Assembly: GCA_964036665.1 (NCBI GenBank)
Contig: OZ038530.1
Span: 12,805,001 to 12,869,000, forward strand
DNA length: 64,000 nt
Direction: 5' to 3'
Source of the DNA: Gordius sp. MW1
Taxonomy: Eukaryota > Nematomorpha > Gordioida > Gordea > Gordiidae
Of this stretch, positions 1 through 10,010 are shown in pieces. Each line of letters starts with the position of its first letter. Position 1 is the first letter of the stretch. The position numbers were made by a program, and so were the translations under genes. The notes below the pieces were generated by a model. It saw only the letters and a list, made by a program, of their open reading frames with translations, was not told the origin of the DNA and ran no database searches.

Positions 1-1770
1 TAGAGTTTCCAACTGATGTCCTAACGCAAAATCTGAAGCTTCATAAATTGTTTTCATAGGCGGACTATATGCGCCAGGGATATTTTGTTTTCTCCAGCAC
101 CACGGTATTAAATCGCAGGGACCAAGCTTTCTCCCCATATTTATCTATCATTTGTCTTGGTGCGAAGATTGAGTCGATCGTGGATATGCCGGCTACAAAT
201 CCGAATTGGTTAGTCGATATTTCCACCTCGTTTATCAGCCTTGTTACTAAGATCCTTTTCATAAGCCTCAAGGAGTGGCGAATTAGCTTGATACCTCTGT
301 AATTGTCGCGCTTCTGAAGGTCTCATTTGCCTTTGAATAAGGAAATAATCGGTTTGTTCTCAATAATTAGGAATTCACGCTTCTACCACGATTTTGATAA
401 AGAGGTTTGTCCGGGTCATGACTTCTTCTTCACGGCATGCGACCCATGATTCCTTAGGAATTCCAGCTAGGTCATTAGCTTTTCCTTTTTTATCTTGGTC
501 CTAACATCCTCCTGAAAGAGTTCGACCATACTTATGTTTGGCTCAATATCGAAAAAGAATCTTTGTCATTTGCAATATTCGTATGTTGCTTAAAATATCC
601 TTTCCATCACTTCCTTCGGCTTAAATGAGGTTTGACCCTTCTCGTTTTTAACTATTTGAAGGACTCCGAATAGCAACTTTTCTTCTCCTTTACCTTGGCC
701 GATTTGTACATAAGCTTGTCGCCCAATATATGATCCAGTTTGTTTGCCATCGGGTGTACGGGGCGTTCTTGGCTATTGCAACGAGCTTTTCGCGACTCTC
801 TTTGCATCCCCAAACTCTTTTTAATCATCCTACTTATTTGATTTATGCCACCGTCTTTTTCTTTCTTTTGATAAAATCCCTAACCGATTGATCCTCACCA
901 TAGTTCCCTATTTATAACTTTTCTTCTCTTGGTCTATCCTAGAACCAGAATAGCTGTTTCCTCTGTATTCGGTATCCGGAGTTAAGGTCTCCCAATCGTC
1001 GTCTACGTCCCTCTGCAACTTTCTTGCACCTAAGAGTGTCGTGGTATTTTGATGATGTTTATCATTTGTCAATGTATCCTTGCGTTTGGTGTCCAATTCG
1101 ACGTTTATAAACCTCATTTGTAGGGGAAAACTTTTCTTTCAAAATCATTTAAAAGTAGACAATGTTGCCTGGCCATCTACTCTCTCCCAGTTGATCCTCC
1201 ATAAATACTTTCGAATGAGCAAATATTCAATTTGATTAAAATGCTTTTAACTCTATATGTTACAATAGAAAATACTGTTAACGTCGCCATGTCGTAAGCT
1301 TGGGGGATACTTAAAAAAGTTTTTTCCCTACTTTGTTTTCCAGGCCATGCCTAGCCTTCATGATTTTGTTTATACCCGGGGCGATCTTTCCCTACGTGGA
1401 CGTTGAAGTCGTCCCCAATAATTAGCTTTTCTTCTAGTCCTTTTCCTTGTAATTCCTTTTCCGATGAATCGAGAATATGTCTTTTCTTGATTCCATACAC
1501 CCAAATTTGGGAGCAGAGGTGCACATAACGGTTAGGAGGCTTCCTTAATCTGCAATTTTGACCCACCTTAACCTTTCTAAACAACGCTTGACTTCCATCA
1601 CCTTGTTTTTGAACGATTCGCTTAGAACACGATACCGACCAAGTTTCTACGAATTGGTGACCCACTTTATCTAACTCGCATCCCTCTCCCAAATCCGGAG
1701 CTTTAGTACCATTCTACCTCCTCTCTTGTAGGTAGGCGATATGTACCTTTCTAATTTTTAGAATTTGTGC
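1..1770 (-). mobile_element. Degenerate RTE-like non-LTR retrotransposon (LINE), minus strand
   Basis: Read on the minus strand, 1692-1351 gives an endonuclease-like stretch containing IIGDDFNVHVGKDR followed by GY, which matches the conserved GDFN..HVGKDR segment of the APE-type endonuclease in RTE-clade LINEs. Further 3' on the same strand, 271-65 reads as a reverse-transcriptase segment with ISTNQFGFVAG and a degraded EKAYDRVPREV-type motif. The order (endonuclease then RT) is that of a LINE. Several frameshifts and stops separate the pieces, so it is a dead copy. The 3' end lies beyond the left edge of the window. The sequence between 1340 and 300 is presumably the linker and early RT, too decayed to read. 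Confidence 0.75.
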
Positions 1771-1867
1771 TACCTCTATGTTCTTTCCCGTCAACGTGCC
1801 ACCATCTTGTTATTAGGACTATAATTTTAAATAAATCATTAACCTATAATTTTAAATATATCATTAG

Positions 1868-2046
1868 CTCAAGGAGCAATCATGGTGGGCTGCACTTTTG
1901 AAAATCAAAACAAAATCCATCCTTTTGGGGAATTTTCAGCACCAGGTTGGTGTAGGCTGTGTGTTTGCAAAGAGGGAAAGACCAATATTATGCTGGAAGA
2001 TTGTGAAAAGTTTGTTATTTTGAATATTAAAAATTGTTTGATATAA
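1868..2046 (+). CDS. Possible terminal exon with VWC-like cysteine pattern
   Basis: After a candidate acceptor (attag at 1863-1867) an open stretch of about 59 codons runs to TAA at 2044-2046. It contains VGCTFENQNKIHPFGEFSAP, then GWCRLCVC and a further Cys after about 12 residues. The spacing C-x19-C-x2-C-x-C-x12-C, with a HPFGEF segment at the usual GExW position, resembles half of a von Willebrand factor C module or a small secreted cysteine-rich peptide. I see no partner exon with a signal peptide upstream, where the window holds a dead LINE on the other strand. It could be an exon of a gene cut off by repeats, or chance. Confidence 0.33.
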
Positions 2047-2375
2047 TATTCAATAAGGTTTAGATATAAATGAATTTTTACATTGTTGTATGATATTACT
2101 AAACTTAGATGTCCTCCTCTCAAAGAACCCACGGGCAATTGTGTTTTGCGCCATTATCCGAACACGAAATTTAATAAATGCTGCCCTTTTTACGAATGTT
2201 CATAAGATTAATTTGCTCTTAAAAATCTATATTATTATGTTATTTAATTAATATATTAATTTATAAAGATTAGCATCATGTCTTAAATTAATAAATAGAT
2301 TATCCTTCATTGATGGAAGTAACAAAGTCAAATTTTAAATACTAATCATTTACCAATTAAGGTTAGTTTAAAGGA

Positions 2376-2835
2376 GAGACATTCAAAGCTTGGCCCGTGG
2401 ATGGGCCCTAATAGATCGGCCTGCAGGCCCAGCTTTTTGCTAAGGAATATATTATAAGCCGAGCCTGGGCGGGCCTAAGATAATCAAGCGGGCTCAGGGC
2501 GGGCCTGGATATAAGTAAGGCCCGGCTGAGCCCTCATATTATGTTTACGTTTTTGTATTGTAATGTGTAACAAATAATGTTTTTAACTAATACTTATTTG
2601 ATTTACATTAATGAATTAAACAATATTGATTTTTCTTATCATTTGTTTATATTTGAGACCTGCACGGCCCCGGCCCGCGGACTCCTAAAAGCCCGGCCAG
2701 CAGGCCGGGCTTGGAGGGGCTTATGCTTTAATAAAAAAAACATCGGGCCGGGCCTAAACGGGCCTTAATATAACTTAACGGGCTTGGGCCGGGCGTAAAT
2801 ACGCTTAAGGGCCCGTTAACAGCCCGTTACCAAAT
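2376..2835. repeat. GC-rich 'GGGCC' palindromic repeat (family C)
   Basis: A block with many GGCCCG/CGGGCC words stands out sharply from the AT-rich surroundings. It has two GC-rich halves (about 2385-2535 and 2655-2830) around an AT-rich centre, with the words recurring in opposite orientation so the block could fold on itself. Similar gcccgaacccgagcccg words recur near 24965, 25960, 39475 and 42352, so it is a dispersed family rather than a gene. Confidence 0.55.
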
Positions 2836-2944
2836 CAATTAGATTTAGTATAAAAAGGTGTTTTTATAAAGTTTGTAATTATTTTATTTATATTTAATTA
2901 AAAAGGAAAGTCAATTGTATTTCCACTTAGTTCATTAATTCATC

Positions 2945-3107
2945 CATGGGCGTAGCTAGCATTGGACATAGAGGGGGCCATTAATGTAGAGAGGGGCAAA
3001 ATGAACATTTTGAAATTTAACCAATAATTTAAATAAATTTCAACAAATTTTTGGATTTAGAGGAAGGGGCAGCCGCATCCCCTGTCCCCTTCCCCTTGGC
3101 TACACAG
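2945..3107. mobile_element. MITE, family A (hAT-like CATGGGCGTAGC termini)
   Basis: The element begins catgggcgtagc and ends near ccttggctac, so the ends are inverted. Internally it has the aggggcaaaatga and gggcagccgc words seen in the other family A copies. The right terminus is decayed and no clear target duplication is visible here. Confidence 0.6.
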
Positions 3108-3169
3108 AATAATTCATAAATATCCCATCCCGCATCATCAATCTCAAAGATAATTTATACACGTGATCC

Positions 3170-3290
3170 CATGGGCGTCGCCAATTTAAATTAGAGGGGG
3201 GCAGTTTAGGCAAAGCAAAAAATGTTTTTTAGATAAAGAAATTTTGGATTTGGAGGGAGGCAGCTTCCTATCGTTGCCTTCCCATTTATA
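3170..3290. mobile_element. Degenerate family A MITE
   Basis: It starts catgggcgtcgcc and carries the gaggggggcag word and a ggagggaggcagc copy near its right end, but the right terminal repeat is lost. Confidence 0.45.
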
Positions 3291-3299
3291 GCAATATTG

Positions 3300-4247
3300 A
3301 GTGAAGTAATTTAATATTATGTAAAATTATTTATATATAAACTAATTAACAAATTTATCATTTGAAACATTAAACATCAGTTTTTCCTTTTTATAATGAA
3401 AATTTTTTAAAAAATCTTGTAAGTCATATTAATATTCATTTTATATATTAAATGCCGGCAAAATACTTCCATACAAAGGATATAATAGCAGTTGCAATTA
3501 ATTCCCATAGTATTAACCTATTCTTATCTATTCCTCGCCACAAATTTATCAAAATTAATCTGATTTATATTCCCTAAGTACCACTAATCCTTATATGAAG
3601 CATCTCTACTATTTAAAACAAACTCTGAATTACTCACCCAGAAAATTATCACACCTTAGAACATTCCTTTGACACCCTGAAAACATCCAACAGAAACAAT
3701 AATCATTCACAAATTTATACAAGCCTGCCCACAGTATTCTCAGTTTTGGTACCATTTCTAAATGCCACACGCCTAAATGCCACTGAATCTCACGAACTGA
3801 ATCTCACGATTCCGGTACATAAGATAAAGTTGCAAAAGATAAACGAATTGGGTTTAAAATGCCACAGTCCAAAATGCCACACTGAATTTCACGTCACGGA
3901 AAATAAATCTCAAATGGGGAGGGAATTTGATGTGCATCTAATCCTAAACCTAACCTAAAACGCTGACACTACCCTGAACCTTAACCCTGTCCCTTAAAGT
4001 TTTAGAGTGCAGCAATAATTGTTAAATGCACACGCATGCGCATTATTAAAACGCGCAGCTATCTGATTAGTCTGTTAAATGCATACGCATGCGCATTAAA
4101 ACGGACAAATTTGAAATAGTGAGAAATGGTGAAGGTTTGGTGGCAATTGGTGAAGTTTATATTTTGAAACTTTACCTTTTGAAATGAAACGGAATCTCAC
4201 GAACCCAATATCACAAATTACTCATTGCGCAAGCGCATAATTTCGAT
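3300..4247. other. AT-rich stretch, then repeat flank of the FLYWCH fragment
   Basis: Positions 3300-3740 show no gene. From 3750 on, short words recur: aaatgccac four times between 3760 and 3880, tctcacga several times, and a pair of direct repeats (gttaaatgca..acgcatgcgcatt) near 4021 and 4075. These look like subterminal sequence of the decayed element that carries the FLYWCH fragment at 4248. Confidence 0.4.
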
Positions 4248-4466
4248 ATGATTGAATTTAAATTTTCTAGAAAGCAAAAACTTATATTAATTGCTGACGA
4301 GTATGAATATACAAAAGCGAAAATAGGGAACAAAATATATCATACTACCGTTGTACGGAGAAAGATTGTACAGGGAGAGGCATATATCAAAATGCCAAAT
4401 TTGATACAACATGTGAACACTCAGCAATTCCTTATAAATTATAAGTATTTATTACTAATCCTGTAG
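4248..4466 (+). pseudogene. Decayed FLYWCH-type zinc-finger fragment
   Basis: The 72-codon frame begins MIEFKFSRKQKLILIADEYE and continues to a YHTTVVRRKIVQGEAYIKMP segment. This follows the FLYWCH layout: a basic KQKL start, hydrophobic L-D-x-Y, then the tryptophan/cysteine strand with C-K-G-R-A and a final H-x-H. The expected cysteines and the W are replaced (VQGEAY where KCKGRAH is expected) and the last histidines are lost (HVNTQQF), so it cannot bind zinc as written. FLYWCH fingers occur in MULE-type transposons and in some host genes. The repetitive flanks favour a transposon origin. Confidence 0.5.
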
Positions 4467-4660
4467 CTTATCCCAATTTCGAAAAAAATACAAATATTAA
4501 TCTTCAAATAAGTCCATTTTAAACGCTTGCACCCCAATTAATTTCTCGGTCACCACTGCAAACACTTAACATGCAAAATATTACTAGTAAGTTAATAATC
4601 AAACATTAGGTGTTATATGAAACCTATTATAGGATTTATAAGGCATGTGCAATCTAATTC

Positions 4661-5045
4661 ACAAAATTGTAAGTTTATGAATTTGAATATATAATTTGAT
4701 TTTTAGGCAATACATCTTTTGCCCATGAAAATAGTTGTAAAAACCCAATTGGTGCAAGTCCTTCAAACATCACCACTCCTCAAAAGTGTAAGTTTCACAA
4801 AATACAATATATAATTTCATTTTTAGGCAATACTTCTTTTGCCCATGAAAATAGTTGTAATAATCCAATTGGTGCAAGTCCTTCAAACATCACCACTCCT
4901 CAAAATGGTAAGTTTCATAAAATACAATATATAATTTCATTTTTAGGTAATACTTCTTTTGCCCATGAAAATAGTTGTAATAACCCAATTAGTGCAAGTC
5001 CTTTAAACATCACCACTCCTCAAAATTGTAAGTTTCATAAAATAC
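4661..5045 (+). repeat. Three 120-bp tandem units resembling exon plus 39-nt intron
   Basis: Units start at 4706, 4826 and 4946 with an exact 120-bp period, preceded by a partial unit from about 4661. Each holds an 81-bp stretch, open in one frame, reading roughly NTSFAHENSCNNPIGASP then SNITTPQN. This is followed by gtaagttt and 31 more bases ending in atttttag, that is, a potential 39-nt intron. Both parts are divisible by three, so the frame stays open even unspliced. The array lies about 240 bp downstream of the FLYWCH fragment and may have been a serine/threonine/asparagine-rich linker of the same protein. Confidence 0.6.
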
Positions 5046-5049
5046 TATC

Positions 5050-6538
5050 CTATCCCTTGATCCGTGGATTCCCCATTTCCCCCAACCCCTCGTAAAACAG
5101 TGTATCTCATTCGATTAATTACAACATTTATTGTTAGATTTCTTAACATTGTCGGATTTTTTGATCTTATGTCTTATAGGAGAAGTACATCTGCCTATCA
5201 GAGGCATACTCACTGAGTAACCCCTTTTCCTGTAACTTTAAGTACATAGTGATACTTTTACTTTCTATTTAATTTCAGTACGTGTGTGATTACCCCCCCC
5301 TCCCCCCGCGCTTATACTTATTTATTTATTTCCCCCCATATTTGATTGTTTATCAACATGGACACGCATCAGTGATTTTGATATACGCGTTTCGATTCAT
5401 TATTTTAATTCTTGTGTGATTTAATTGATTATTTAATTCTCGGATACAAAATAAATTAGGTTAAATTCTATGTAGTAAAAGAAGTTTAATAATTTTACCC
5501 CTCTTCCTAAATGGGAAGAGGGTGTCCCTTTATTATGCAGCTCGTTCAATATCTCCCCTTATTCCTATTCCTCATATCTTAAATCCCATTTTGAACAAAT
5601 ACAAAGAGTTCATCATCTTGTTTTAGAATTGGAAATTAAGAATTGGAATGAAAAAAATATAAAAATTGCATCATCATCTTATTTGAAAATAGAATAAATA
5701 CAATATATATGGTATGGATAAATATTTTAAACAATTGAATAAAAATATCTAGCTATGACAATAGATTTAATGTCAGGATTGGCATAGTATGTGGCGATTG
5801 AAAAAAGTGTTAACCGCCCAATATTGGAATTTTAACACGGACTACTACGAACTAAATTTTTATAAGTTTAATTTTATTTGAAGTTGAACATTATAAAAAC
5901 CGATGTAATATATAAAAACGGCCAAAAAAATATATATAAGAAAACGGGGTGGGCGAAAGGACCCAGCCGAAGGTTCGACTTAGAGCCCATTTTTTCTCCC
6001 TAGGACAGTTCTGGAATATTGTATTGGTCCATACTCCGTATAAACCGAGCATTGCTATGCAATTTATTGGCGACAATTATAATCAGCCATTAAAAAAGTG
6101 AGTAAACAATTTTAGATGGATGCTTTAATTACAAATGGGTCTTTTTTAGTTATTAAGTGATAATTTGCTAAATACAACCTATTAAAATAAACATTGCAAA
6201 AATCTTTAAATTATCTCGATGCTTTGATTTCAAATGGGTTGTAGCTCAAGCTCAATTAATAAGTTGTTGAACTTAAATTATATTATTTTAGAAAGTTAGG
6301 AAGATGGCGACTATTAAGTGAACAGAACTTGTTCTTTTCACATCCATTTAAGTGTATACATACAGTAAATTAGCGTTTGTTACCGACGAAATTTAACAAA
6401 AATTGATTTGATTAAATAAACTTTTTATACGAACCTATAAAGATTTTAGAAATACAACTTTCAAGGGCGCTGGCATTTAAACGCATTCCTCTTGAAAAGT
6501 AAGAAATTAGAAATGGATTCGATCCTTATTTTAAAAAA
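5050..6538. other. No gene; AT-rich, with a decayed family X terminus
   Basis: Positions 5050-5800 hold AT-rich DNA with a C-run near 5290 and no supported coding sequence. Positions 5930-6080 carry a diverged stretch ending tgctatgcaatttattggcg, related to the tatgcaatttatgggcg segment of the family X element that starts at 6539. It is probably an older copy of that end. Nothing else is recognisable up to 6538. Confidence 0.4.
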
Positions 6539-6966
6539 ACTCGGGCCTTCGGCCCTCGTGGGAAGGGGGAGAAGGGAAGGGAAGAGGGGAAGGGAAGGGG
6601 GGACGACTCATCTGTACTTCGTATAAATGTATCATATTTACTATGCAATTTATGGGCGAGAAAGGTGGGAAGGGGCGAGAATGCCTATAGGGGGGTATTA
6701 AATGCCTAATGATTAATTAATTATTTATACAAATTTTCCATTATAGGCAAAATGTAATAAAGGCAAAATTTAATATAGGCAAGGGTTAGGGTTAGATTTA
6801 GTGTTTGCATCTAGTTGCGTATTACATTAGTTTTTATGGCCTTTAGTGATTATGGGTCTAACAAACATTATATTATAAAACAACACAATATTAAGAATTT
6901 GCAGAATTGTTGGGAGAAATTTTTTGTTGAATTTGAACAATTTTTAATTAAAAAAATCAAAAATTT

Positions 6967-7655
6967 GGCCAATGGTCACTATTTCTCTATTGGTCAGTAC
7001 CAACAGATACTCTATAAGTCAATGATAGCCAAAAAAACGGAAAAAAAAAATTTTGATGCTCACTTTGGCTAATGGTCATTTTTTTCCATTGGTCAGCAGC
7101 CAGCACACGGTAAAAGTGGATATAAATTCATAAGAGTAAAAAAAAACGAAAAAAATATTTTCGAATCACATTTTGGCCAATGGTCATTTTTTTCCATTGG
7201 TCAGCAGCCAGGACACGGTAAAAGTGTATATAAATTCATAATAGTCAAAAAAAACGAAAAAAAAGTTTTCGAATCACATTTTGGCCAATGGTCATTTTAT
7301 TCCATTGGTCAGCAGCCAGCGGACGGCCAAAAAGTCATAATAGCAATGGTAGGAACAGGAACAATCATAATAGTCAAAAAAAACCGAAAAAAATAATTTC
7401 GATTCACATTTTGGCTAATGGTCATTTTTTCAATCGGTCAGGAGCCAGCGGACGGCCAAAAAGTCATAATAGCAATGGTAGTAACAGGAACAATCATAAT
7501 AGTCAAAAAAAAACGAAAAAATAAACTCGGATTCACATTTTGGCCAATGGTCATTTTTTTCATTGGTCAGCAGCCAACGGACGGCCAAAAAGTCTTATTA
7601 TCAATGATAGTAACAAGAACAATCATAAGAGTCAAAAAAACTCCGGGATTCTAAC
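6967..7655 (+). repeat. Tandem CCAAT-hairpin units in family X
   Basis: Units begin ggccaatggtca (or ggctaatgg) at 6967, 7069, 7175, 7283, 7413 and 7542, giving periods of 102, 106, 108, 130 and 129 bp. Each starts with a ccaatgg..ccattgg inverted repeat around a T-run. The longer units encode, in one frame, a peptide like GQQPADGQKVIIAMVV then TGTIIIVKKKRK, a membrane-helix-like segment with a basic tail. The opposite strand is also open here, so coding is unproven. Two more units follow the PLE (about 12983-13190). Confidence 0.7.
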
Positions 7656-7695
7656 CCAAAAACTAGTTAAATTGCATAGCAATTAAAAGTAAACA

Positions 7696-7707
7696 ACTTT
7701 TATTTAT
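7696..7707. other. Left target-site duplication of the PLE
   Basis: acttttatttat here is repeated exactly at 12958-12969. Between the two lies only PLE sequence. The matching uninterrupted family X sequence is at 53277-53288 on the other strand. Confidence 0.75.
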
Positions 7708-8183
7708 AAAGTTAGTTTCCAATAATGGTAGTTTAGGATTGATAAAATGCGAGGGTGGAAATGGGTTTAGATATTTCGGTCGTCCAGCGACCATTATCAA
7801 TAAAAAAAAAAAAAAAGAGAAAAAAAAAAAAGGTAACTTACAAGTGATGTGAATTACCAATGAACGAGAAGGTGTCGACAAGTTTTAATTTATAAACAAA
7901 AATAATGAAAACTAGTTGAAATAGGAGGGTGAATAATAGCGAACACCGGTTGGAACAAGAGAGTTAACACTTATTGAAATAGTGGGATAAACAAATTTAA
8001 GATAAAGATGGGGTAAACAACTTTAAGATAAAGGATAAGGTAAAATACAAAAGGGGATTATAAAAATGAAGCAATAGCAACTATAAGAATAGTGTAAAGG
8101 ATGGCAATTACAAAATAAGGCGGTTACGAAACAATAGGGGAAAGACAAAAGGGTAATAGGGTGTGTATAGTGATAACAGGTAG

Positions 8184-8619
8184 TTATAGAGGAAGGTGTG
8201 GGTGTATGTGTTTGTAATTTCTGAATTGTCCTGGTTGATCATTGATTTGGGGCTTGAGGCGGTCGATTAGAACGCTTTCGATGAATTTTCTTTCTTTGTT
8301 ATACTGAGATCGGTAGAGGACAGTCGGGTTGTCCCAGTCGATGGTATGTTGGTTTTGTAGAGAGTGTTCTGCTACGGCGGAGTGGGTCGCGCATCGTGTC
8401 AGCGGGGCTTTGTGTTCTTTAATTCTTTCAGCTAAGGTTCTCTTTGTTTCTCCCACGTAAAATTGGTTGCAATCGGCGCAGGATATTTTATATATTAAAT
8501 TAGAGATATAATTTTTATCGGTTATGTTATTAATAGGTTTTATGAGTGCAAATAGGTTGGATGATGTTTTCTGAGAAAACTTAAAATTATCTATATTATG
8601 TTTGTGAAAAATTTTATTT
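8184..8619 (-). pseudogene. Inverted 3' fragment of the PLE ORF (GIY-YIG end)
   Basis: On the minus strand this reads the last roughly 145 residues of the PLE protein, including the GIY-YIG nuclease segment with CADCNQFYVGETKRTLAERI, and stops at the same codon as the full copy. At 8619/8620 the sequence switches direction into the plus-strand copy, so an ORF reading across the junction has a spurious start. The downstream UTR and the first codons of another ORF copy follow towards 7708. Confidence 0.88.
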
Positions 8620-9510
8620 AATGACTTAGATGATTTTTTAAAAACATTAAATTCATTCCATAAAAACATTATTTTTACAGTTGAAATAGAATCAAATAAT
8701 CAGTTACCATTTCTAGATTTAACTCTTCATAATTTAAATAAAGAGATCATCACAACAGTTTACCATAAACCTACTGATTCCTATCAGTATATACCATGGC
8801 ACAGCCATTCCCCCTCTTCATTTAAAATAAACACATTTAGAATGATGATTAAAAGAGCAATATCTCATTGCTCTCGAGAGTGTGATAGGATTGTTGAAGT
8901 TGACAAGATAACACAAAGATTTTTAGACCTCAACTACCCACTCGACCTGCTGACAAACATTAAAAATAAATTAATATCAGGAGCGAATCCCCCCACAATA
9001 ATAAAATCTAAAATAAACCATTATATATCCATACCTTTCCACCGAAGTCTTAATAATAATTTCCTCAAGGAATTAAATAAAATTTTTCACAAACATAATA
9101 TAGATAATTTTAAGTTTTCTCAGAAAACATCATCCAACCTATTTGCACTCATAAAACCTATTAATAACATAACCGATAAAAATTATATCTCTAATTTAAT
9201 ATATAAAATCTCCTGCGCCGATTGCAACCAATTTTACGTGGGAGAAACAAAGAGAACCTTAGCTGAAAGAATTAAAGAACACAAAGCCCCGCTGACACGA
9301 TGCGCGACCCACTCCGCCGTAGCAGAACACTCTCTACAAAACCAACATACCATCGACTGGGACAACCCGACTGTCCTCTACCGATCTCAGTATAACAAAG
9401 AAAGAAAATTCATCGAAAGCGTTCTAATCGACCGCCTCAAGCCCCAAATCAATGATCAACCAGGACAATTCAGAAATTACAAACACATACACCCACACCT
9501 TCCTCTATAA
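8620..9510 (+). pseudogene. 5'-truncated PLE ORF copy (RT end plus GIY-YIG)
   Basis: This is a direct repeat of 11566-12456 in the full copy. It is open throughout, starting inside the RT thumb region and reading through the GIY-YIG endonuclease to the same stop. It differs by a 3-bp insertion (an extra Pro codon near 8793) and a few substitutions. It forms part of the upstream terminal repeat of the PLE rather than an independent gene. Confidence 0.88.
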
Positions 9511-10010
9511 CTACCTGTTATCACTATACACACCCTATTACCCTTTTGTCTTTCCCCTATTGTTTCGTAACCGCCTTATTTTGTAATTGCCATCCTTTAC
9601 ACTATTCTTATAGTTGCTATTGCTTCATTTTTATAATCCCCTTTTGTATTTTACCTTATCCTTTATCTTAAAGTTGTTTACCCCATCTTTATCTTAAATT
9701 TGTTTATCCCACTATTTCAATAAGTGTTAACTCTCTTGTTCCAACCGGTGTTCGCTATTATTCACCCTCCTATTTCAACTAGTTTTCATTATTTTTGTTT
9801 ATAAATTAAAACTTGTCGACACCTTTTCGTTCATTGGTAATTCACATCACTTGTAAGTTACCTTTTTTTTTTTTTTCTCTTTTTTTTTTTATTGATAATG
9901 GTCGCTGGACGACCGAAATATCTAAACCCATTTCCACCCTCGCATTTTATCAATCCTAAACTACCATTATTGAAAACTAACTTTATAAATTATAATGGAT
10001 TGATAGTACA
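8620..10010 (+). repeat. Upstream direct terminal repeat of the PLE
   Basis: This about 1.39-kb segment is repeated at 11566-12957. It contains the end of the ORF, the intergenic UTR and the first roughly 35 codons of the next ORF. Such pseudo-LTRs arise in PLEs from tandem insertion. Confidence 0.8.

Noticed and set aside
7288-7524. Plus-strand open frame across the family X units reading NGHFFNRSGASGRP-type repeats
   Set aside because: It is one of several frames kept open by the repeat's low stop content; no family match, and the frame encoding the hydrophobic repeat is at least as good.
6967-7655. CRISPR-like array
   Set aside because: Units are contiguous diverged tandem repeats without unique spacers, in animal DNA.
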